Positions 15,301-22,746 of a DNA stretch of 36,102 bases are shown piece after piece. Within the stretch, counting starts at the first letter, position 1, and each line of letters starts with the position of its first letter. The stretch comes from an uncultured Eubacteriales bacterium (lineage in GTDB: Bacteria > Bacillota > Clostridia > Oscillospirales > CAG-382): NCBI GenBank assembly GCA_934479825.1, contig CAKSOW010000026.1:1-36102 (forward strand), read 5' to 3'. The position numbers and the translations under genes are program-made. A model generated the notes under the pieces. It had not been told where the DNA came from, ran no database searches, and saw only the letters and a program-made list of their open reading frames with translations.

Positions 15301-15424
15301 CAAACTTTCCGGAAAAGTTGTTCCGGTAGACGGTGTTCCGGCTATTCCTCTTGAACGCGTATGCGCGGTCGTCGGATACGGGTATTCCTATGAGGACGGA
15401 ACGGTAAATATTACGGTCGAATAA
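12392..15424 (+). CDS. Large multidomain GH99/WbsX-like protein
   Basis: A 1,010-residue protein. Residues about 1-355 look like two concanavalin/LamG-type beta-sandwiches. Residues about 365-705 form a GH99/WbsX-like TIM barrel (HVGLHVFSSWRYGFW; KIDGKPVFSIY; CWNEFDEGHYINPS near 670, equivalent to the WNEW-EG motif of the family). Residues about 745-892 are a second type of beta-sandwich, homologous to the small protein at 26271. Residues about 897-1010 resemble the copper amine oxidase N-terminal-like domain of Firmicutes surface proteins. GH99 enzymes act on alpha-mannosides, but the substrate here is unknown. There is no signal peptide despite surface-type domains. The ATG at 12392 follows AGAGGA; the longer frame lacks a site. 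Confidence 0.8.
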   Translation: MDRTYGRISKAIYLIDDNEHPYAGWEFDNRGLALKDRTVYAQFDFTKVNPEFDTLLTRKFRKQTDSVVTLEFNYFLDCPDGFAIRLYDSGKKTALALFTRGGAYELSDGTKTGLTVSDGKNSFKVVVDLKKRLYTAYINNRDAGVHALPESVCDLHYISVGIEKGYTGTLGARGVKMYADYLCNERFLAPFEGEIPCDWHIRTENGTVGMKTSSGYTFSKEDTYYLDFQSGKHTVLEKPLENACGELCFEWKFLEKSENVHTKFLLDDFGIVAENGKLSFSDGTPICEYPREIWNTLRLEMTKDGTLVRLNGKDKGIFQLPHANVFSVLRIEADNDTYIALDDILLFGLDALPDDYVSEPKPVKHKGYHVGLHVFSSWRYGFWRGRHDATWDVCSPYDEITPYLGYYDEGIPEVADWENKWFCEHGIDFQLQCWYGPTVIDEPIKFPGFSHALHDGYFNSVYKNYSKFAIMWENNFTNSITPEAFEKYLVPFFIEYYFKDPGYYKIDGKPVFSIYTIGTLAKPEYFGSAEKAREELDYLRNAVKKAGMPDIILLCAGGGCAENDIKFREALGVEGTYAYNWGTESYTSEYQENMLSNAMDTFDKYAKSVVHVPTVGVGFNCVARHDARHPSISLPEYEKILTWTRDHYLTDKRQFPDQNSWQSKMVLLSCWNEFDEGHYINPSGLHGFGFLDTLRRVFCEAPEHVDKKPTESQKSRIDILYPEGHTWLRPERRLEPPKPAPDARVLKVYDFADNSVYDAFHYEVNAIEKSHKSGALCGISNGIDPQIFYSGNIDMDADHIAFIRVFMKVYSVNGKEIKGGPQIFFATETSPKLSGDKMLSSSYTLNKDGYAEAVFSCASQPNWKGHVNVFRLDPISGGGSWEIQKIELIEGTAKKEKVCVNGVDVNIGLPLAVQNGVPFVPIYARNSLMNRMNAAYRWNRAKRELVLIIGETEMTFTEGSDICLLNGKPIKLSGKVVPVDGVPAIPLERVCAVVGYGYSYEDGTVNITVE

Positions 15425-15435
15425 GACATTAAATG

Positions 15436-15476
15436 AAACGGACAACTGTCGATATAATGCTGACAGTTGTCCGTTT
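15436..15476 (+). terminator. Terminator after the GH99-like gene
   Basis: A 15-bp perfect stem (AAACGGACAACTGTC/GACAGTTGTCCGTTT) with an 11-nt loop, followed by GTTTG. It starts 12 bp past the stop codon. Confidence 0.8.
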
Positions 15477-15494
15477 GTTTGATCCATATAGAAA

Positions 15495-15521
15495 AAGAAC
15501 GCCGCAGAATACGGCGTTCTT
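15495..15521 (-). terminator. Terminator of the HU gene
   Basis: A 10-bp perfect stem AAGAACGCCG/CGGCGTTCTT with a 7-nt loop. On the minus strand it continues TTTCTAT. It lies 22 bp past the HU stop and back to back with the preceding plus-strand terminator. Confidence 0.75.
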
Positions 15522-15543
15522 AAACTTTTTTAATAAAAGAAGC

Positions 15544-15816
15544 TTATTTAACAGCGTCTTTAAGAGCCTTGCCAGCCTTGAAAGCCGGAACTTTGCATGC
15601 GGCAATCTTAATCTTTGCGCCGGTCTGAGGATTCTTGCCTTCTCTTGCAGCTCTTTCTCTGACTTCAAAATTACCAAAGCCAACCAAAGAAACCTTGTCG
15701 CCGTCAGCCATGGCAGTTGTGATTACATCAAAAGTTGCATTGACAACCTTTTCTGCGTCTTTTTTGGAAACGCCTGCCTTTTCGGCAATTGCTGCGATGA
15801 GTTCTGTCTTGTTCAT
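15544..15816 (-). CDS. hup: DNA-binding protein HU
   Basis: A 90-residue histone-like protein that bends and packs the chromosome as a dimer. The N-terminal helices MNKTELIAAIAEKAGVSKKD and the beta-arm region GFGNFEVRERAAREGKNPQ with the tip sequence NPQTG are diagnostic. Length is standard. The ATG at 15816 is the canonical HU start; GGAGG lies about 10 bases upstream. A longer frame of 12 more residues is rejected. Single-gene unit with its own promoter and terminator. Confidence 0.96.
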   Translation of the reverse strand: MNKTELIAAIAEKAGVSKKDAEKVVNATFDVITTAMADGDKVSLVGFGNFEVRERAAREGKNPQTGAKIKIAACKVPAFKAGKALKDAVK

Positions 15817-15887
15817 TTCTATACTTCCTCCATAAAAATTATTGGTCTGCAAGAAAACAAAGCTTGCGCTTGTCCTTGATCATTTGT

Positions 15888-15916
15888 ATTATATCATGTG
15901 TGCGAACAAAAATCAA
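15888..15916 (-). promoter_or_regulatory. HU promoter
   Basis: On the minus strand -35 TTGATT (15916-15911), 17-bp spacer, -10 TATAAT (15893-15888). The 334-bp gap 15817-16150 between HU and the MATE gene holds this promoter. The rest is AT-rich, and I see no clear plus-strand promoter or other gene in it. Confidence 0.7.
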
Positions 15917-16150
15917 GGGGCATTTTTGCGTTTTTTACAGTTTTTTACAATAAATAAACTGAAAATGCGGCGTATTTTGTTAATTTTTTTTGAAATCTGC
16001 CTTTCATTCAAAAATTCTGTTAAAAAATTGGTATGAATACGATTTTTGTTACGCTATTTTAACATCAAATTCATGCGTCTTGTCAAAAGCGGGTATATAA
16101 TTGCTATTTGGCAAATATGCAAAATAAATTCTTCTGTGGGAGTGAAAGAA

Positions 16151-17482
16151 ATGATAAAGGATTTGACCGAAGGCAGTCCGCGCCGTGTTCTGTGGCTGTT
16201 TTCCCTGCCGCTTTTAGGCAGTATCATTTTTCAACAGCTGTATAACATTGCCGACAGCTTTGTAGCCGGACGCTTTATCGGAGACAACGCTCTCGCCGCA
16301 GTCGGAAACGCTTATGAAGTCACACTGATCTACTTGGCGTTTACGTTTGGCTGCAACGTCGGAACTTCTGTAATTGTTTCACAACTATTCGGCGGCAAAC
16401 GGTATAAGGAGCTAAAAACAGCCGTCAGCACCTGTTTTATCGCAAGCAGCGTCATATGCGTCGTTCTTATGTTAGTCGGATTTCTCTTTACGCCGGCCTT
16501 GTTGCATGTCATCAAAGTTCCCGAACATATTTTTCCCGATGTTATCGCCTATCTGTACATTTACACGCTCGGATTGTTCTTCCAGTTCTTTTACAACATT
16601 TCGACAGGTATTTTTTCGGCACTCGGCGATTCCAAGACCCCGTTCTGGTTTCTTGCTTTTTCGTCGGTCAGCAACATTTTTGTCGATATCCTGTTTGTAA
16701 AATTCGGTTGGGGCGTCAAAGGCGTCGCCTGGGCAACGTTCCTTTGCCAGGGCGTCAGCTGTATTCTTGCTGTCTATACGATTTATAAGCGTTTGGCGGC
16801 CATCAAATGCGAAGAAAAGCCGGAACGTTTCTCGTTCCCCTTGCTCGGCAAGTTTTTGAAAATCGCTGTTCCCTCCACCTTACAGCAGAGCTTTGTTTCG
16901 GTCGGAAATATGTTTATTCAGAGCCTTGTCAATGAATGCGGCATGACGGTTATTGCCAGCTATTCCGCGTTCATTAAACTGCAAAACCTTGCTATTACCT
17001 GCATTTCCACGCTCGGAACCGCCATGTCCAACTATACGGCACAGAATATGGGTGCCGGAAAGATCGACCGCGTGAAAAAAGGCTTTCATGCCGGCCTTCT
17101 CATGGGGTGGATTGTAGCGCTTATCTTAACCGCCATCTATTTGATTTTTGGGCCGCAGTTGATTGACATATTCCGCAGTGCAGACAGTGCAGAGGGCGTT
17201 GTGGAAGTCGGAATGGGCTTCTTCCGGATCGTTACACCGTTCTACATGGTGGTAACGGTTAAACTGATTGCAGACGGCGTTCTGCGCGGTGCCGGTGCGA
17301 TGACGCAATATACCATCGCAACCTTTACCGACTTGATTTTGCGCGTTGTTCTTGCATTTGTCTTTTTCAGAACGTTCTTTGAAATCGGCATTTGGATGGC
17401 ATGGCCGGTCGGCTGGACGATTGCCGCCTGCATGTCCCTTGCTTTCTACCTGTGCGGCGCATGGAAAAAGAAAATGATATAA
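16151..17482 (+). CDS. MATE family efflux transporter
   Basis: A 443-residue inner-membrane antiporter that exports drugs or metabolites using Na+ or H+ gradients. It opens with the typical DLTEGSPRRVLWLFSLPLL and LYNIADSFVAGRFIGDNALA, and has about 12 hydrophobic segments in two similar halves; the second begins near VPSTLQQSFVSVGNMFIQ. The ATG at 16151 gives the family N-terminus, with GGGAGTG upstream. The 35-residue upstream extension of the frame is not used in relatives. Substrate unknown. A strong terminator follows. Confidence 0.92.
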   Translation: MIKDLTEGSPRRVLWLFSLPLLGSIIFQQLYNIADSFVAGRFIGDNALAAVGNAYEVTLIYLAFTFGCNVGTSVIVSQLFGGKRYKELKTAVSTCFIASSVICVVLMLVGFLFTPALLHVIKVPEHIFPDVIAYLYIYTLGLFFQFFYNISTGIFSALGDSKTPFWFLAFSSVSNIFVDILFVKFGWGVKGVAWATFLCQGVSCILAVYTIYKRLAAIKCEEKPERFSFPLLGKFLKIAVPSTLQQSFVSVGNMFIQSLVNECGMTVIASYSAFIKLQNLAITCISTLGTAMSNYTAQNMGAGKIDRVKKGFHAGLLMGWIVALILTAIYLIFGPQLIDIFRSADSAEGVVEVGMGFFRIVTPFYMVVTVKLIADGVLRGAGAMTQYTIATFTDLILRVVLAFVFFRTFFEIGIWMAWPVGWTIAACMSLAFYLCGAWKKKMI

Positions 17483-17528
17483 CAAAGTTTGGCAAGGGCC
17501 TTTCGTGCGCCCGCATTTCTCCAAAAGT

Positions 17529-17566
17529 TGCACTTGGTGATTTGAGAATTCAAATCACCAAGTGCA
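17529..17566 (+). terminator. Terminator of the MATE gene
   Basis: A 17-bp perfect stem (17529-17545 with 17550-17566) with a GAAT loop, followed by TTTTATTTTTTT. It is among the most convincing terminators in the window. The stem shares the pattern CTTGGTGATTTGA with the one at 23539. Confidence 0.9.
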
Positions 17567-17663
17567 TTTTATTTTTTTATAAAAAGAATTTTAGTTTTAA
17601 GGCGTTTCCGTGTACAGGTTTTCTGATTTTTTTGCTTGGTTATCTTTCGTACCTTTTCTACCC

Positions 17664-18434
17664 TCAGTTCCGGTATTCAGACGGTGTAACGCCGGCCTCC
17701 TTTTTAAAAAGCCGGCAAAAGTAGCTTTCGTCTGAAAAGCCGGATAAACGCGCTGCTTGCTCGACCGAATACATTTCCGAGCGGATAAGGTCTTTGGCAT
17801 GCGAAAGACGAAGCGCATTAATATATTTAACAGGCGAGACTCCGAATTGCCGGACAAACAACCTCCGGAAATAGACGGAACTGATGCCGCATAGTGACGA
17901 AAGAAATTCTACCGAAATTTTTTCTTTTGTAAAATGGTCATGGATGTATTCGACAGCCGGAAAAAGCAAAGCCTCTTCTTTTTTGGTAAAATAAGCCTTT
18001 TCGCGTTCCCGTTTCAAATCGTATAAAACAGCATACAACTCCGCCATGCATTTCCATTCATATCCAGCTTTTTTGGCTGTATAAACGCGTTCTGAAATTC
18101 TGAAATGCTCCAATACCGCCGTGTTTTTTATAGGAATCACAAACGGAGAAAAAAGGGCTGTGTTATCTATTTTAAAATTAATGGCATAGCATGCGCCCGG
18201 TTCTATGGTTTCCACTGTATAGCTTGACTGTTCCGGCAAAAAGATCAGATCATTTTTCTGTACATAAAGCTCTGTGGAATCCGAAAAAATGTATTTTCGC
18301 TTACCGCCCGTATGCAGTGCTATACCGTGCGCCCCGCGGTTCTTGTGCACGGCGTCTCCGGTATTCGGCGCTACATAACAGGCAAACACGATTTCGGTTA
18401 TTACACCGTTGTAAGTTAAGAATTCCATTCTCAT
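17664..18434 (-). CDS. AraC-family regulator, divergent from the glycyl radical enzyme
   Basis: A regulator of about 256 residues. Residues about 1-130 form a cupin-like sensing domain (KYIFSDSTELYVQKNDLIFL). The last 100 residues hold two helix-turn-helix motifs (ISVEFLSSLCGISSVYFRRL; SVEQAARLSGFSDESYFCRL, ending FKKEAGVTPSEYR), diagnostic of AraC/XylS proteins. The start is uncertain: ATGs at 18434 and 18428 and a GTG at 18437 lie only a few bases past the predicted transcription start, with no real ribosome site. It likely controls the divergent glycyl radical enzyme genes. The ligand is unknown. Confidence 0.88.
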   Translation of the reverse strand: MRMEFLTYNGVITEIVFACYVAPNTGDAVHKNRGAHGIALHTGGKRKYIFSDSTELYVQKNDLIFLPEQSSYTVETIEPGACYAINFKIDNTALFSPFVIPIKNTAVLEHFRISERVYTAKKAGYEWKCMAELYAVLYDLKREREKAYFTKKEEALLFPAVEYIHDHFTKEKISVEFLSSLCGISSVYFRRLFVRQFGVSPVKYINALRLSHAKDLIRSEMYSVEQAARLSGFSDESYFCRLFKKEAGVTPSEYRN

Positions 18435-18444
18435 CACCGCTTAC

Positions 18445-18473
18445 AGTATAAACTCTTGTATCGAAAAAGTCAA
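18445..18473 (-). promoter_or_regulatory. Promoter of the first AraC gene (near-leaderless)
   Basis: On the minus strand -35 TTGACT (18473-18468), 17-bp spacer, -10 TATACT (18450-18445). The start site should fall near 18438, within 0-10 nt of the possible start codons, so the mRNA would have almost no leader. Confidence 0.65.
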
Positions 18474-18491
18474 TAGGTATCGTTTCTTTCA

Positions 18492-18520
18492 TTGATTTTT
18501 CCGCATTGTTTGGATATAAT
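18492..18520 (+). promoter_or_regulatory. Promoter of the glycyl radical enzyme operon
   Basis: -35 TTGATT (18492-18497), 17-bp spacer, -10 TATAAT (18515-18520), about 32 bp before the ATG at 18553. It diverges from the araC promoter with only 18 bp between the two -35 boxes, so one bound AraC dimer could influence both. Confidence 0.7.
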
Positions 18521-18552
18521 CGTTTTGAAAATTAAAAAAGCAGGTGATATTG

Positions 18553-20784
18553 ATGTTTGTATCCGACAGAAGCTTTCTTGAAAACAAATATCATAAAGTT
18601 TCCGAACCGTTCAATCCTTTTTTTCGCATGGCCTATCACGGCTATGAATTTGACCCGAACACAGGTCTCAACGACGAACAAATAAGAAGCGATTTGGAAA
18701 AATTAGATAAAGAAATCTCCGGATATCCTCATCCAATTGCCAAAGCAAAGGCTTTTGAGTATGTGTTGGAAAACACGCGCATTGACATAAACGAACACGA
18801 CTATTTTGTCGGTCTGTACAGTTTAAACCGGCTGATCGGTCCGATAACGCACGAGAAATGGAACAATGAGATCTTCGGCACACTTCCCGGTGTCTATTCC
18901 ACCATGTGTAAGATGTGCGGCAGCGGCGCGGCGACCATATGGCCGGATTTCGACCACGTTGTCCCGGATTGGGACTCGATTCTGACGCTCGGATTTCCGG
19001 GACTTCTTGAACGGGTACGCCGATACCGCCAAAAGCACGAGGGAAATGGAATGCTTGATTCGGAAAAAGCCGCCTTTTTTGACGGAATGATTCTGACGTA
19101 TTCCTCCATTATCAACCTCATCGACCGTCTGTACCGATACGCTAAAAAGCAAACGCATGAAAAAGCTGAAACAATTGCAGATTGTCTGCTTCATATCCGC
19201 GACGGTGCCCCGCAGAACACTTATGAAGCAATGCAGGTCATTTATCTCTATTTTATCCTGTCCGAATGCTTTGACTCTTATCAGGTTCGTTCGCTGGGCA
19301 ACGGTTTGGATTCCACACTGTGGCGCTTTTATCAAAACGACATTCAAAGCGATATTTATACAAAAGAAGAAATCAAAGAATTTTTCCGGTATTTTCTGAT
19401 ACAGTGGTCTGCTATCGGCAATTATTGGGGGCAGCCGTTTTATATGGGCGGAACAAAAAAAGACGGCAGTACCAAATACAACGAGCTTTCTGAACTGATT
19501 TTGGATGTATATGATGAGCTTGGAATCTACAATCCAAAAATTCAGATAAAAGTCAACCAAAATACGCCGGATAAAATACTTTTCAAAGTGTTTGATATGA
19601 TTCGCCGCGGCCATAACAGTTTGGTTTTTTGCTGTGAACCGGGTATGATGCAAGCCGTCATGAGCTACGGTGCAACGAGTGACGAAGCGCGCGAAATGGA
19701 TATTCGCGGTTGCTATGAGACCGGCATCCGTGCCGCTGAGGTTTCGACCGCGACCGCCTATGTCAATGCGCTCAAAGCCGTCGAATACGTCTTCACTGAC
19801 GGCTACGACAGAAATTTAGGCGAAACATTCGGAGTGAAGGTCGGCTCCTTATCCGGTTTGAAGACTTTTGAGGATTTTTATGCGGCCGTGCTTGCAGAGT
19901 GGAGCCATTTGATCGAGCTTTCTATTCGGATTTCTTCAAGCTATGAACCGTATTTGAGTTATATCAACCCGTCGAACATGTACTCAGCCACCATAGAAAC
20001 AGCTTTGAACAAGGGCCTTGACGCGTATCAGAACGGCGTGAAATTCAACAATTCCGCACTGCTTAATTGCGGTTTTGCCAGTCTTGTCGATTCAGTCATG
20101 GCTGTCAAAGAATTTGTTTATGACAAAAAAGAAGTGTCGCTTGAAGAAATGAAAGCCGCTTTGGACAATAACTGGAACGGCTATGAAGCGCTTCACGCAA
20201 AAGTGTTGAACAGCATTCACAAATACGGTTGTCATGATGCTGAAACCGATGTTTATGCCAAAGCTCTGGCCGCCTACTTCGCTATGAAAGTGAACAACCG
20301 TCCCAATGCACGCGGCGGTGTTTACAAAGCGATCATGCACTCGGCACGCATGTTTATTGAAGAGGGCAAAAAAACAGGTGCGACGCCTGACGGACGTTTT
20401 GCCGGTGCGGAATGCTCAAAAAATGCTTCTCCGTCGGTCGGAATGGACAGAAACGGCGTGACGGCGCTGATTGAATCTGCTGCCAACTTGCGTCCGTACA
20501 CCTATCCCGAAAGCTTTTGCTTGGATATCATGCTTCATCCGTCGGCCGTGAGCGGCGACGAGGGGCTATCGGTCATGAAAGCGCTGTTATCGACATATAT
20601 GCAGGGCGGCGGTATGAGCATTCAGTTTAACGTCTTTAACACAGATACGCTCAGAGACGCACAAAAGCATCCGGAAAATTACAAAAATCTGCAAGTACGC
20701 GTCTGCGGCTGGAACGTGTTGTGGAACAACATGAGCACGGATGAACAGAACGCCTATATCCGCCGTTCGGAAAACATAAAATGA
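18553..20784 (+). CDS. Glycyl radical enzyme of the GCxE type, substrate unknown
   Basis: A 743-residue enzyme of the pyruvate formate-lyase superfamily, using a stored glycyl radical to make a thiyl radical on an active-site cysteine. The cysteine is C387 in RGCYETG, matching the G-C-x-E motif of dehydratases, decarboxylases and lyases rather than the CC pair of true pyruvate formate-lyase. The radical glycine is G719 in VRVCGWN, where tryptophan replaces the usual tyrosine. The activase follows 9 bp downstream. The start ATG at 18553 has AGGTG seven bases upstream. Carbohydrate-related neighbours suggest a polyol or sugar-derived substrate, but this is inference; I cannot assign a known subclass. 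Confidence 0.88.
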   Translation: MFVSDRSFLENKYHKVSEPFNPFFRMAYHGYEFDPNTGLNDEQIRSDLEKLDKEISGYPHPIAKAKAFEYVLENTRIDINEHDYFVGLYSLNRLIGPITHEKWNNEIFGTLPGVYSTMCKMCGSGAATIWPDFDHVVPDWDSILTLGFPGLLERVRRYRQKHEGNGMLDSEKAAFFDGMILTYSSIINLIDRLYRYAKKQTHEKAETIADCLLHIRDGAPQNTYEAMQVIYLYFILSECFDSYQVRSLGNGLDSTLWRFYQNDIQSDIYTKEEIKEFFRYFLIQWSAIGNYWGQPFYMGGTKKDGSTKYNELSELILDVYDELGIYNPKIQIKVNQNTPDKILFKVFDMIRRGHNSLVFCCEPGMMQAVMSYGATSDEAREMDIRGCYETGIRAAEVSTATAYVNALKAVEYVFTDGYDRNLGETFGVKVGSLSGLKTFEDFYAAVLAEWSHLIELSIRISSSYEPYLSYINPSNMYSATIETALNKGLDAYQNGVKFNNSALLNCGFASLVDSVMAVKEFVYDKKEVSLEEMKAALDNNWNGYEALHAKVLNSIHKYGCHDAETDVYAKALAAYFAMKVNNRPNARGGVYKAIMHSARMFIEEGKKTGATPDGRFAGAECSKNASPSVGMDRNGVTALIESAANLRPYTYPESFCLDIMLHPSAVSGDEGLSVMKALLSTYMQGGGMSIQFNVFNTDTLRDAQKHPENYKNLQVRVCGWNVLWNNMSTDEQNAYIRRSENIK

Positions 20785-20793
20785 GGATTTGGT

Positions 20794-21678
20794 ATGACTG
20801 CAACAATTTTTGATATCAAACGATTTGCCGTCCATGACGGCGACGGAATCCGAACCACTGTTTTTTTCAAAGGCTGTTCGTTGAAGTGCCTGTGGTGTCA
20901 CAATCCGGAGGGGCTTTCACGCGCCAAACAACTTGCCTGCTACGCAAACAAGTGCGCCAATTGCGGCCTTTGTGGGCAGGTCTGCCCGAACGGCGCTCAA
21001 AAAATGACTTCGGACGGCCATGTATTGGAACGAAGCTTATGCGTGTACTGCGGAACATGTGAAAACATCTGTGCGCGCGGCGCTTTAAAACTGTACGGAA
21101 AAGACGTAACGGTTGACGAATTACTTCCGATTCTGTTGGAAGATAAAGCCTTCTACGGTAATTCCGGCGGCGGTGTTACCCTTTCCGGCGGTGAATGCCT
21201 GTTGCAGGCAGAGTTTTGCAGTGTGTTGTTGCAAGCGTTAAAGCAAAACGGAATACACACGGCTGTGGACACCTGCGGTGAGACGGAGCGCAAGGCAATC
21301 GACGCCGTTTTACCGTATACGGACATTTTTCTTTATGATATAAAGGCAATTGACAAGAGATGTCACATACGCTGTACAGGGCATTCCAACCGCCGGATTC
21401 TTGAAAATCTGCAATACCTTGCTAAGAAAAATGTTCCGGTCGAAATCCGTTATCCGTTTGTCCCGGGCTACACAGACGGTGAAGCAGAAAAAATAGCGGA
21501 TTTTTTAGCCCGTTTTTCCAACATCACCAAAATCCGCGTACTTCCCTATCATAATTACGCCGGAAGTAAATACAAGGCCCTTGGTTTAAAAAATACGCTG
21601 CCGTCCGCATTGCCGGACGAGGCGGCGCTTGCCGCGGCAAAAGAATGTTTTGTCAAACGCGGTATGTCTGTTGTATGA
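20794..21678 (+). CDS. Glycyl radical enzyme activase (radical SAM)
   Basis: A 294-residue activating enzyme that uses S-adenosylmethionine to place the radical on its partner, here the upstream enzyme. The radical SAM cluster ligands are C28-x3-C32-x2-C35 in GCSLKCLWCHNPEG, after the family opening HDGDGIRTTVFFKGC. Two extra 4Fe-4S sites follow (C54/C57/C60/C64 and C83/C86/C89/C93), as in activases of non-PFL glycyl radical enzymes. The glycine-rich GGVTLSGGECLLQ is also typical. The ATG at 20794 follows GAGGATT. A stem-loop follows the gene. Confidence 0.94.
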   Translation: MTATIFDIKRFAVHDGDGIRTTVFFKGCSLKCLWCHNPEGLSRAKQLACYANKCANCGLCGQVCPNGAQKMTSDGHVLERSLCVYCGTCENICARGALKLYGKDVTVDELLPILLEDKAFYGNSGGGVTLSGGECLLQAEFCSVLLQALKQNGIHTAVDTCGETERKAIDAVLPYTDIFLYDIKAIDKRCHIRCTGHSNRRILENLQYLAKKNVPVEIRYPFVPGYTDGEAEKIADFLARFSNITKIRVLPYHNYAGSKYKALGLKNTLPSALPDEAALAAAKECFVKRGMSVV

Positions 21679-21699
21679 CGTATCCAATCTGCAAAAAGT

Positions 21700-21723
21700 C
21701 CCCGGCTTGTTGTCAAGCCGGGG
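21700..21723. terminator. Stem-loop between convergent genes (terminator)
   Basis: A 10-bp GC-rich perfect stem CCCCGGCTTG/CAAGCCGGGG with a 4-nt loop. It is followed by GAAAATTCTG on the plus strand and ACTTTTTG on the minus strand, so it works better for the leftward araC transcript but may serve both. Confidence 0.65.
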
Positions 21724-21824
21724 GAAAATTCTGTTTTTCGACGCAAAACGGTTTTGTCTGCTTGCGGACTTATCTTGGAACAACCGCGGCAATGTCAGAA
21801 TCATTCATGCATTTCGCGCCGCAT

Positions 21825-22583
21825 TTATGTGTAACTGCTCTTTTCTTCGGAACGGTATTTGGCCGGAGACACACCCATATGTTTTTTAAACATGCGGCTG
21901 AAATAAAAAATATCGCAAAAGCCGGCGCTCTCGGCAATCTCCGAAATCAGGCGGTCGGAATACTTTAACATGTCGCAGGCTTTTGTAATGCGCAGATTGA
22001 TAATGTAATCCATGATTGAAGTACCGGTACTTTCCTTGAAAAGCGCCGAACTGTAAGAGGGACTCAAATGTGCCGAGGACGCAATTTCTTCCAAAGTCAG
22101 CTTCTTATTCCAATTGCAGGAAATGTAGTTTTTGATATCCGCCACGTATTTGTTCTCTTCCGAGCCGCTGACGTTTTCCAGTAGCGTATACGCCACAAGC
22201 GCTGTAAAAGCGTCGCATTTTGCTTTTTCGTATTCGCCGTTGCGTTCATACAATTCGACAATCTTGTCGAGATAGAACCGGATATCAAACGAATCCGCAT
22301 CAAAGATGTGATACGGCAAAGGTAACTTGTTTTCCGGCGCGCACCGGAAATTAAGCGACGTATAAACGGCTTTTTCCGTGCCTTTCATACGGTAGCGTGA
22401 ACATCCGTCCGGACAATACATCGCCTGACTGGGGTTTACAGTGAAAGCCGTGCCGTCAATGATATAAGACAGCTGTCCTTCATGGACGAATGTCAAGTCA
22501 TTGAAATCGACCTTATGGTCTTGCAGTTTATAGGGAATGGTGTTGCGCTTGGTTGCATAAACTAATTTAAACTTGTACTTCAA
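21825..22583 (-). CDS. Second AraC-family regulator
   Basis: A 252-residue regulator. The N-terminal cupin domain includes HEGQLSYIIDGTAFTVNPSQ. The C-terminal DNA-binding half includes KLTLEEIASSAHLSPSYSSA and LISEIAESAGFCDIFYFSRM, ending HMGVSPAKYR. The start is set at a TTG (22583) with GAGGTG just upstream; the longer frame would begin before the promoter. It is divergent from a TIM-barrel isomerase-like gene with which it shares a promoter region, and probably regulates it. The nearby glycyl radical enzyme may be a further target. Confidence 0.88.
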   Translation of the reverse strand: MKYKFKLVYATKRNTIPYKLQDHKVDFNDLTFVHEGQLSYIIDGTAFTVNPSQAMYCPDGCSRYRMKGTEKAVYTSLNFRCAPENKLPLPYHIFDADSFDIRFYLDKIVELYERNGEYEKAKCDAFTALVAYTLLENVSGSEENKYVADIKNYISCNWNKKLTLEEIASSAHLSPSYSSALFKESTGTSIMDYIINLRITKACDMLKYSDRLISEIAESAGFCDIFYFSRMFKKHMGVSPAKYRSEEKSSYT

Positions 22584-22622
22584 GCCGACACCTCTTTCGT
22601 TTAACAATATAAAAAAAGTTGT

Positions 22623-22732
22623 TTTGTACAAATAAATCGGGAAAAATCGCAAAATTATGCATTGCATACAAGTTACATTTATATTATAATACAAATACAA
22701 TCAATTGTCAACACAAAATCCGTTTGTACAAA
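22623..22732. promoter_or_regulatory. Paired TTTGTACAAA palindromes, 100 bp apart
   Basis: Two identical perfect 10-bp palindromes TTTGTACAAA lie at 22623-22632 and 22723-22732, one on each side of the shared promoter core. The right copy touches the ribosome site AAGGAG of the TIM-barrel gene, and the left copy is in the leader of the second araC gene. They are good candidates for AraC-binding sites acting by looping or by blocking both units. Confidence 0.55.
22662..22711. promoter_or_regulatory. Overlapping divergent promoters sharing one -10 region
   Basis: Plus strand: -35 TTGCAT (22662-22667), 17 bp, -10 TATAAT (22685-22690) for the TIM-barrel gene. Minus strand: -35 TTGACA (22711-22706), 17 bp, -10 TATAAT (22688-22683) for araC. 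The two -10 boxes overlap in the palindrome ATTATAAT, so polymerase cannot occupy both at once. Confidence 0.7.
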
Positions 22733-22746
22733 GGAGTTTTTTTATC

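Noticed and set aside
18823..19653. A 276-codon minus-strand frame inside the glycyl radical enzyme gene
   Set aside because: It is antisense to a gene with clear catalytic motifs and has no recognisable domain.
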